In this document: positions 39,790-48,744 of the stretch, piece by piece
Position numbering within the stretch: the stretch's first letter is position 1
Layout of the letters: every line of letters begins with the position of its first letter
Source: Archegozetes longisetosus
Lineage: Eukaryota; Arthropoda; Arachnida; Sarcoptiformes; Trhypochthoniidae
Reading direction: 5' to 3'
Assembly (NCBI GenBank): GCA_018873245.2
Contig: JAEMBT020000003.1
Coordinates: forward strand, 9,991,843 to 10,055,842
Length of the DNA: 64,000 nucleotides
Position numbers and translations under genes: made by a program
The notes under the pieces: model-generated
Told to the model about the DNA's origin: nothing
What the model saw: only the letters and a program-made list of their open reading frames with translations
Databases searched by the model: none

Positions 39790-40279
39790 GACCGTGATAA
39801 CGATTGCCTGCTGTTATTGGGTGCTCACACTCTCCTAAATGCAAATCATAGTAACTAAAATTGGAAGATTGCATTTGAGGGCAGCGGTTAATTATTACAT
39901 AATTAGGTTATTTCTAATAAAACAGTTAATTATTGGTTTAACACATTAAGGGCCCGCATTATGTCCTCAAACCATATCTATGATGTTTCAATGAGTCAAA
40001 CCAATCATTTGATTTATTCAAAACAATTTGAGTCATAACTGTTATGACCTCTATGACTCAAATTGCTTTGAACAAACTCATGATTGGTTTGACTGATTGA
40101 AGCGTCATAGATATGGGTTTATGACATAATATAGATCCTTCAAAGTGTTAAACCAATAATTTGTTAGATAAAACTTAACTATGTAATGATTGACCGCTGC
40201 CCCAAACTTTTAGCTACTAAAAGTTTCTGTTTAAGAAGGTGTCAACGCCTCCTGGTTGCCGGCAATCGCCGGGCAGGTC
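39790..40279. repeat. Long inverted repeat (foldback-type element)
   Basis: Two arms of about 230 bp face each other around a short centre near 40035. Matching pairs include CATATCTATGA with TCATAGATATG, GTCAAACCAATCAT with ATGATTGGTTTGAC, TTATTGGTTTAACAC with GTGTTAAACCAATAA, GGCAGCGGT with ACCGCTGCC, and outermost ACGATTGCC with GGCAATCGCC. Divergence rises towards the ends. There is no transposase and no clear target duplication. A transcript across it would form a long double-stranded hairpin. Confidence 0.85.
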
Positions 40280-41125
40280 AATAATAAGAATATTATTAAG
40301 GTTATTATTAATTCTAAATGTAACGAAGAACTAATTGAAGAGTAGTTATTAATGCTACTAGAAAGCGACCAAAATATTGAGCAACAGCGAGTCATTCTAT
40401 GGTAGTTACTCATGTGAGTGAAGGCACAACGATGCATTCAACTTCAAAACAGATCACAACAATTCAAGTTGGGGATGATACAGATTCAACTAAATTTAGA
40501 AATTTTGTTTAATGTTCATTCATTTCATTTAGGTATCTGATTTATAATCATTCAAATTTAACAAACAAATAAATTTACCAAAAATAACATTGGAGATCAT
40601 TCAATACAATAGCGAGATCTTACTTATAAGTACATTTTGGGTGGTCAATTTCTTTTTGCAGAGAAATGAAAGTGTAACCCCTACTTCAAAAGCTTAAAAA
40701 GTCATTAAAGATTCAGATTTTACCTCTAATATCATTTGGACATAAAACCTTAATGTACAATCAGTTTATTATAATAATTGACAAAGAATAAAGTCAAGTC
40801 TTTTTTGTCTTTGAAGAAGGGGTAAAACATATACTTCTTCCTAGAAAGAAATTAACCACCCTTTACACTAATAGGTACTATTTCAATGCTCTGTATCTAT
40901 ATATCTAGGTATAAGTGCTTGTAGCAAATGAAATTTTCCAAAACTTTGAAAAACAAGAATTTAAGCACGTGTCAGGTAAAACGGTACTTTTTCTCTACAA
41001 ATGGCAACCAGGGGCTAAAATAACTATTATATTTACAACGAGACATCAGTAACTAAAATGATGAACATTCCCAAAATCAACAATTGAAGGGTCTTTTAAA
41101 ATAGAAACGTATCGTATATACTATA
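40280..41125. other. Non-coding, nothing recognised
   Basis: AT-rich, no open frame worth calling. Confidence 0.5.
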
Positions 41126-41630
41126 GATTGTTGTAGGGTGACCACTCGTCCCGTCTTTTTAAAGATAAAAGACAGAAATCCGTCAGACCAAAAACTCTCG
41201 AACGGGACAATTAGTTGTCCCGTTCTTCAATTTTCATTGTGAAAAATATGCTAGAAAAATATTTTTTAGAAATTCAAACATTGAATTTATTGTACAAATG
41301 ATAAAGGATTAAGAAATCAAGTTAAATATTTTGAACACCTGTGGCAAAAGTTGTTGAACTAATCTTTTCTGCCTTGACATCTGATATGAACCAGCATTTC
41401 TTACTTTAGAATAACCTTTGAAAGATGCCATTTCAAGAAAAAATATACTTTTAAAATCAACCATGACTAATCATTTTCAATGTTTTAACATGAGAATGTA
41501 TTTTTTGACATCTAAAAATTTGTAAGGACAAATAAAAGCGGCATTTTTCTTTTTAAAAATGTAAGGGTCCTCCCTTTGATATTTCTGTCCCGTCATGAGA
41601 CAAGCCAGAGGTGGTCACCCTAGATTGTTG
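41126..41630. mobile_element. hAT-like MITE with perfect 8 bp target duplication, copy 1
   Basis: The element spans 41134-41622 (489 bp) and is flanked on both sides by GATTGTTG (41126-41133 and 41623-41630). Termini are TAGGGTGACCAC at the left and GTGGTCACCCTA at the right, with further self-complementary GTCCCGT segments inside. An 8 bp duplication and this TIR type are hAT hallmarks. No transposase is encoded. A diverged relative of nearly equal length is at 44198-44683; both share CCTTTGATATTT.TGTCC near the right end. Confidence 0.88.
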
Positions 41631-42316
41631 TAGAGAACTCTTCATCTCAGAGATTTAGTAATTGCAATCTTCTATGCTTTTACAAGTAACTGAAGGGCTC
41701 TCTTCAGAACACCTTTCTATTTATTTAAACTTTGCGGAAGTTTTCTATGAATCAGCCTCATAGGAAGTGCTCAATGGTCAGTATTACTATATTTGACATG
41801 ACCTCTTTCAGCACTGATGACTGTTCAAACAAACATTGCCAGTTGAAATTGAAAGCTAGCTTTTATAACTTTACAAGCTATAGAAATACTGAGTGAAAAA
41901 TACTGAAAGAGAAATACTATAGAATTGCCTTGTTTTTAACTTCATAAAAATTTCTTGAATACTACTTTTGTTATTTGTCTGGATTTATAAATTGCAAATA
42001 ATAACACAATATTTTATTAGAGTTTAGTATTGCTATCCAGTATGAATTGTTTAACTGGCAAATTAAGTGGAATTCCGTTTCCCGAGCTTCAAAACAAATT
42101 GCTCATCATAGACTCAAAGATCAATGAAAAAAGCTATCATTAGATCCCTTCAAATGCATATTAGCTGTTCCCTTGAAAAGACAATATTAATATATCTGAG
42201 CAGTATCTCAGTTTGATTAACTAATCGATCAATTATGACAAAAAATCGATAATGAAAAAGATGCATCTTTTGTTGGTTAAATATTAAGTTGACTGGTTGG
42301 TGTTCAATTATCAAAT

Positions 42317-42683
42317 ACTACGTTTGAAGGTGTCCAAAAGGCAGTCTATTCCACCACGACATATACAACATATTCACGAAAAATATCTGCTTGACCCTCC
42401 GAGTGTTTACGTGATTATACCGAATGGTAGATTCAAATGTAATACTTTTTTATATTCATTGTAATTAATGATCGCTATGAATGATGAGATCCAACTTATG
42501 GAGTTTCAACTTTATTATTAACTATATTGCTTAATATGTGGTGGAAGGAGACAATTGCCAAAGCTTTGTTGAATATTTAAGTAGTAGCGATGATCTTAAA
42601 AAATTTAGCTCACCGGAGAAGAGCTAGCTCAAAATGCCTTATTTTACTGATTCTCTCCAGAATCAGTTCATGTAAACAAGACT
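42317..42683 (+). pseudogene. Dead UBE2J2-like E2 copy
   Basis: It matches exon 2 of the two intact E2 genes that flank it. The start reads YYV then a frame break; DPPSVYVIIPNGRFKCN aligns with KPPSIYMFTPNGKFQCN; GVSTLLLTILLNMW aligns with TVSTLLKGLLSFML; and PESVHVNKTSSNYY matches the region around the last splice site. The catalytic RLC segment is destroyed, about 18 bp are missing upstream of DPP, and stops and frameshifts are scattered. Exon 1 is not found upstream. It shows that the E2 array once had at least three members in the same orientation. Confidence 0.8.
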
Positions 42684-44197
42684 TCTTCGAATTATTATGA
42701 GTCAATAACAATTTAATTTAAGTCTAATGAGTCTAATTATATTCAGCCACAGCAACGAATGTCATTTTCTAAGATTATTCATATTAAGATTAATAATTAC
42801 GAAATATATTTTCAATAAATATCATCAGTTTCTTAATCCCGTTATTACATCAACTTTTTGTTATTAAACCAATTGATTATTGTAAAAAAATTCTACAAAA
42901 GTTTTAGTGAGTTACATTTCAAAATTAATGTACGGTCCCTTTAAAATAAAACTAAACTCTAACTTGTGTACAATTTTCTTCAGTATTACGCACCGATTAG
43001 ATGTAAATTATGAATAAACTTTGAAAGAAATAAAAAGTTAACCTCCTAATCATAATATTTCAGATAAAAATATGTGTAGCATTGGCAATGGTCTTCTCAA
43101 TAGAATACATTCTGAGCATATGAAGGATAGGATCAATGATATCTCTGAGATTCTAAATATATTTTTTTTATATTTGAGAATCATATTTTGATTAAATAAA
43201 TTTGAGCACGTACGAAAAAATTGATAACAAATTATCAAAACTTTACATAATAGTTCGTCATTTTTTCCGACTACTATTAGATTCACATTAATAATTATCT
43301 TCGATATACACATTTAACTTTTTTCGATGACTTAATATTGATTAATTCAATCAGAAGAAAAAATTATTTGTTTGTTAAACATATAAGATATTATTCATTT
43401 AATGTTTATTTTGATTGAAAGTTTTGTTAAATGAATTTCTTATGTTTACCTTATGATAGAGTATGCGTTCATCTATTATGAGGAAAGTTTACTTTCATAT
43501 TAAAAAATCTCTAACATCATTGATAATCTTATCATTCATATGTTGCAACTAAGTTCATATGATTTCCATTTCTAAACATTATTTCTGTAAACTGACACTA
43601 GATTAATAATAGTTGATTTTAATAAATCAAATTTTCAGTATACGAGTAATTGATTTTACATGTGATTAAAATATCAAAAATAAGGCTTAAACTGTTCTAT
43701 CTCAGTTTAGTTTTATTTTGGACGGACTGTATTATTTTTGTTTCAAATGATATCTTCTATTGCACTCGAGTTACAAATGAATAATAAATTAAACAAGCTT
43801 TCATCCACTTATCAGCTTTGATAAACTGTTGACCTTCAATATGATACTCAGTCCTATATGTTAGCAGTTTTCACAAGCATAAACTATTTGATTAAATAAA
43901 TTGGAATTTTGTTTGAATCTAAATATTAAACTTCATAGATCAATTTGAAATTTCAATTTTAAGTCAATTATTTTCAACTGTTCAGTGTAAGTTTAAATCT
44001 GAAAAGTGTTATTTTAATCAAATAACTTAGCTCTTAATGTATTAAGCTATTAGTTTGTGTGATTCAGATTTATCTTTAATTTACTGACATAATCCACTGG
44101 CTACATTATTCTGTTGGGGTGGCAGTAAGAGATAAACTCAAAAAACAACCATTAAGTTGATGGATCAACAAAATACTGAAAAATAGATTTATATGAG
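42684..44197. other. Non-coding, nothing recognised
   Basis: AT-rich. The minus-strand open frame 43050-43313 has no domain-like composition. Confidence 0.5.
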
Positions 44198-44683
44198 TAG
44201 GATTGCCAACCGTCTAGTTTTCAGATCCTTTTGTCCAGTTTTAGAGAGTACAATCAACCGGATGCTTATTAATTAGGAGTTGCTATTAAGTCTGATTAAT
44301 ATTAATTGAAAAAAATATAAATATATTCTAAAATCAGTATTTCTAAACTTTTTAGTAAATAAAAGCAGTAAGTTAGAAGTGCTTAGTATAATATTGATTC
44401 ATAAAACATATATATTATTTTTTAAAAATTGAATACATTCATTAAGACTATGCTATAACTATAATTTTCGTTATGACATGCTAATAGCCAAGCGTTCAGA
44501 TACAATGTATGCCTAACTTATGAAGAGAGAAAGTGTGAAGATCTGATTGATAAGAAAAATGAAAAATAAAAACAATGTAGTTTTTGCCAGATTTTCAGGT
44601 AGAAGTTAGAAATTTTTAGATGAGGGTCTCTCCTTTGATATTTTTGTCCAGTTCTCAAGTGAACAAAAGTTGGCAACTCTGCA
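44198..44683. mobile_element. hAT-like MITE, copy 2
   Basis: Termini TAGGATTGCCAAC and GTTGGCAACTCTGCA bound about 486 bp. They are flanked by TATATGAG and TATATGGA, an imperfect 8 bp duplication. The internal GGGTCTCTCCTTTGATATTT segment matches GGGTCCTCCCTTTGATATTT in the element at 41134-41622. Terminal GTTGCCA is a common hAT end. Older than copy 1, judging by its diverged ends and duplication. Confidence 0.75.
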
Positions 44684-45529
44684 TATATGGATAAAGGGTA
44701 TACATCAGAAGGTGTTCCTGTCACACGTTATTGATGAGTTAGAGTCTAACATGTGATAAACTTATGTACATTATGTGCATATTCTTTTTTCATGACCTTT
44801 ATGTGACGCAATGTTCTTAAAGACAATAATTTTGATTGAGACAAACGTCGTCGTCACCTTAAATGAGGTTTGAGGTTTTATCAAATTAGCTGTAGATATA
44901 TGGCTGAACTCGAGTGGATACTACTATCAATGTTAGCCTTTGAAGAATAGGTGACTAATTGCTTACAGTTAACTCGCTCTTGAAATACATATATGAATCA
45001 CAATTCTTAGAATAATTCTTAAAAACATATACAATAAACACTAATACAATACTAATCTCTGACTATCACAGCAGATATGACAAAAAGTTTGTGAAAAATT
45101 TATAAATAATTTGATTCTTAAATTAAATTATCGTGTTTATAATTATGGAAAATATTTTTTGTGAATAAATATTTTAAAATTGAATGACTTAAAATTTATA
45201 GAGCTTAAACTGTATCTGACCCGTTCTAACACTAGTTATTTCGTTCATATTGATTTTAGAATACTATAAAGTGCTATTTGTAACGTTATTTGAACTAAAG
45301 ATAGCACACTATAGCACTGACGATATGTTGGCTGCAACAGGTAATCAACACACTTTATGTTTTTAGTTAGTTTTGTTATTATTTTTCATTTATCTTATCC
45401 CATTATAAGCACCAACACTAACGATAATAACATTGAATTGTTATCTCTTTGACAATTAAATATTCACTTTGAGCTTGCTTCAAATAAAATAATTAAGAAC
45501 TGAGCTGAAAACTTGTACTGGAACAAGTG
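44684..45529. other. Upstream region of the second E2 gene
   Basis: AT-rich and non-coding. The sequence just before the start codon (GAACAAGTG before ATGGCAATA) resembles that of copy 1 (CGAAAGTG before ATGGCAATA), consistent with duplication of the 5' end. Confidence 0.45.
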
Positions 45530-46291
45530 ATGGCAATATCACCATTTACTCACCCGCGACTCAAACGAGAATATATGGATATCTTGAAAGAACCAGTCGA
45601 TTATGTTTTGGCACATCCTTTAGAAGAAAACATACTGGTGTGGTAGGCTGATTTTAGTTATCATTAATTTACTATCTATCTCTCAATTCATTGATTAAGC
45701 TGAACACTTAACACATACATTCTCTCAGCAATCACTCAACTATAGTATAACTCCAACACACCTTCATTCTCATAGATTAACTCAAATCACTTTAATAGTA
45801 ATTTTGTTTTCAAAATCATTTATTTCTGTCAAGGCATTATGTGATTCGGGGTCCTAAAGATAGTTCATTCTTCGATGGTATATATCACGGAAACATTATA
45901 TTTCCGAAAGAATATCCATTCAAGCCTCCTAGTTTTTACATGTTTACACCAAATGGTAGATTCGAATGCAACAAACGTCTTTGTCTGACAATGAGCGACT
46001 ATCACCCACGGACCTGGTCCGCTGCCTGGACTGTATCCACTTTATTGAAAGGTTTACTAAGTTTTATGTTAGAAGAGAACAGCGAGAGATTTGTTGGATA
46101 CGAGAAATCAACTGTTGAACAGAAGAAAAAGTTGGCGCAACAGAGTTGGGCTTTCAATCTGAACAATCCTATATTTTGCAAATATTTTCCTGATTTGGCT
46201 AATGTAAATAGAAAACATTTCAGTTATTACCCGTCATAATATTTATTATTTTTCTATTTTATAGGAAGCGAAAGCCAGAACTCAATCGTAA
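45530..46291 (+). CDS. UBE2J2/Ubc6-like ubiquitin-conjugating enzyme, copy 2 (no membrane anchor)
   Basis: Exons are 45530-45642, 45834-46203 and 46265-46291, about 169 residues, with the same intron positions and phases as copy 1. The first joint forms the Trp of NILVW-HYV (donor TG|GTAGGC, acceptor GTCAAG|G). C88 in NKRLCLTMSDYHP is the catalytic cysteine, following FPKEYPFKPPSFYMFTPNGR. The last intron (61 bp) ends TTTTATAG|GAAGCGAAA, giving the tail EAKARTQS; intron read-through would instead end at 46239 with a VNRKHFSYYPS tail. It lacks the ER anchor, like copy 1. It sits tail to tail with the second RING gene, whose stop is 294 bp away. All UBC core motifs are intact, so it is probably functional. 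Confidence 0.88.
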
Positions 46292-46584
46292 TTATTAATA
46301 GGACATCGCTTGTACTGATTTTTATGAATTTCTAGTTTGAATCTACGAAATAAAAAATATGTTCAAAATTGATATTTAGTTCTCTCGTTCAACTGTGAAT
46401 GACCGGATATTTTTAAAATTATGGTTCGATTTAAAATTTTCATAGCTCGTTATTTTGTAGGACATGTTTATGTGAAACGAAAGCGAGTATTTATTTTATA
46501 AGAGAATTCATAGAAAGTTTCAACTCTAATCTAATACAGTGTCATAACTTAGAGTTTTCCTACTAGTCAGAATTTGACTTAAGT

Positions 46585-48118
46585 CTAGTTATCTCTGAAG
46601 CCAACAGAAAATACTTCAACTCTCAATTGTCCAAATGAAATACAAATATAATCGTCGCTCCAAAGCGAAGATTCACCACATTTTCGCGCATATGCGATCG
46701 CATGCCATCTCTTTGTATTGCCTCCTCTATTATAACTTTCAGACAAGAATCTTGAAATTGCAGGATAGCTATCATTTTTAGTGATGGCTTCTTTGGCCTT
46801 TTCCACAGCGCCTAATCTCAGTAGACTTGAAACTGTAGATATTTCAATCTCAGGATTGTTTATGTGTTTTCTCGCAGATTCAATCACAGAGTTCATGTCA
46901 TCCTTAAAACAGCAGATAGAAAATATTGGCTTTACTACCCAATCAGGTACTCATTGTTATTGATCACGCTCTTCAGTAATACTTTGCAAATTTAAGTTTA
47001 GGTCAAGTCAGTCATTATCAATATCACCTGACTCTAACTTAACTGACGTATGGGCGTGATTTGCAACAATACGTGCTTCATTCGGTAATAAAGCCAAACC
47101 TTTTCCTAAAATTCATGTCGCATTTATTTGAAGTTATGAGAAGTGATTTGAACAAAGGCAAATTTCAATAATAGAAATATATTAGGTTGATCGGAAGGTC
47201 TTTGCCGTACTTTAAATTTTAATAACCTTTAAAGTATAGAAGATAAAATGATTCTGTAAAAACTTAATAATTAATCATTTGTGCCCCTATTGATGACTTG
47301 TTGCCAGACCTCTGGAAGCTTGCTAACGCCATTAAAGGTGTACCTTTGATTAAGCTCCAAAATCGCACTGTTAATGGAAATATTTAATTAATCGAAGTCC
47401 TCATATCGATAACCCCTTAGACGCTCTTAATATAACAATGAGCCAACACCTTGCAAAATAATACTCTTAGTATTATATTTGATTACATTGCAAACTGCAT
47501 CAAATTACAGTGACTCATTAAAATGTTATTGTAATTTAAGTGTGGCAAATACTTTTCGAACAACCTAGTATATCAACTGAAGAGTACTTACAGAATTGTC
47601 ACCACTTTTTGCTCTTCTTTTTGACAAATTTTCTAAGTCCTTCTTAAGCTTTGCATTCTCTTCGACTAATTTTTCAACTCTATAATTGAGGCTATCATTT
47701 AATGCAATCAAGTTTTGCACACAATTATGTCTGGGCTCTGCTTGATTTCCAAGTTTACAAAATTTGCATTTCTTTTTTGGATCAAACTCACAGTTTGCGG
47801 TATGCGTCGACAAACTACTCAGATGAATAATTTTTGGCAGCCATCCGCGTGAAAATCACACCTTATTTTCATATTATTCAACAGATTTAGTAAGACTCTT
47901 GGAGCAGGAGTTAAATTATTAGCTCCTAATACTTTTCTATCATTAGGACATGTGTTGTGACCAGTGAGCCATTCTTTAATACATTCTGAACAGTAGGTCG
48001 TTCTACAACATGTAGTAACAACTGGGTTGCAGAAAATCTCAATACATATTCCACACGTAAACTCTTCTAAATCATGTTCCGACACACCAATGAATCTCGA
48101 TTTATCATATCCTGGCAT
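46585..48118 (-). CDS. NRDP1-like RING E3 with C-terminal LC8-like domain, copy 2; one frameshift
   Basis: Exon 1 is 48118-47592 and exon 2 is 46902-46585; donor TCT|GTAAGT and acceptor TTTTAAG|GAT agree in phase 0, giving about 281 residues. MPGYDKSRF starts it. The RING has C22, C25, C38, C43, C46, C57 and D60, with Thr40 in place of the His ligand. The NRDP1-type second zinc finger (CDFHADGC, then HTANCEFDPKKKCKFC) is split by a one-base deletion: one extra A in the A5 run at about 47832-47836 restores CQKIIHLSSLS and the spacing of NRDP1. A coiled coil follows. Exon 2 (GAVEKAKEAITKN, KRWHAIAYARKCGE, DDYICISFGQLRVEVFSVG) fits an LC8 dynein light chain fold, and not the NRDP1 substrate domain. 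The intron holds a mariner relic. It may be functional if the frameshift is an assembly error. Confidence 0.75.
47182..47568 (-). mobile_element. Mariner-type transposon remnant inside the RING gene intron
   Basis: Ends TTAGGTTGATCGGAAGGTCT and, in reverse complement at the other side, CTAGGTTGTTCGAAAAGTAT are mariner-like inverted repeats flanked by TA at 47180-47181 and 47569-47570. The minus strand inside reads LRGYRYEDFD and then GVSKLPEVWQQVI, the typical C-terminal end of mariner transposase (usual form G..KLP.RWQ.VI). At 387 bp it is an internally deleted, non-autonomous copy. It ends about 22 bp from the intron's 5' splice site. Confidence 0.85.
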
Positions 48119-48648
48119 TTCTTTAATCAAAATTTCACATTTTAGATCAGAAACATTTTATTTAACCTTGGTATTAGGAATTTATATCTTATTTAATGCC
48201 ATACCTGTTACTAGAATATTTTTGCCTAAATTGAGAGTAATATTTCTAGATTCCAAATATAAAGTATGTATTTAATGATCAAATTACGCTACATAATATA
48301 ATTTATGTCTGCCATTCTGAAACACTAACGTGATAGTGCAATGCAATAAGATAAAGTTCCCTCTGTAGCCAATGTAAGATAACTCTAATTATCAAATAAC
48401 CAGAGCTATCAATCGATGCTTTTACATGAGATAAAGCTAAGAAAATGAGTTCCGTGTCATAAACAATGCTAAATTAGATTATTCTTATGCAAAAATGCAA
48501 ATCCTGACCAATATAGGCGATTTTCAATCAATTTTGTTCATTTAAAAGAATTATTTGCCATTTATTTGCATATAAGTAGATGTCTCATTATAACACAATA
48601 TATATCATTAAGCAGTAGATCTTAAGTTATGTAAATGTATTACTGATA
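48119..48648. other. Upstream region of the second RING gene
   Basis: AT-rich and non-coding. The plus-strand open frame 48027-48275 is largely the shadow of RING exon 1. Confidence 0.45.
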
Positions 48649-48744
48649 CAGTAGCACATCGATATAGTAAACCTGTTCATAGTGGAAACTCGTGTGTCGT
48701 GTGGATTGTCGGCCCCCATAGACTCACTATATCGAGGTATTGCT
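48649..48744. mobile_element. Pogo/Tigger-like MITE, copy B
   Basis: It begins CAGTAGCACATCGATATAGT after a TA and ends CACTATATCGAGGTATTGCTG. Read on the minus strand, its right end (CTCGATATAGTGA, TGGGG.CCGACAAT) matches the left end of the element at 6814-6990. It is about 96 bp, so internally deleted compared with that copy. Confidence 0.7.

Noticed and set aside
44518..44724. 68-codon minus-strand open frame
   Set aside because: It lies mostly within the hAT-like MITE at 44198-44683 and has no coding character.
46585..46902. Reading this exon as the NRDP1 C-terminal substrate-binding domain
   Set aside because: Because it follows an NRDP1-like RING this was the first guess, but the order WHAIA..., then DDYICISFGQLRVEVF fits LC8 dynein light chain much better and NRDP1 motifs are absent.
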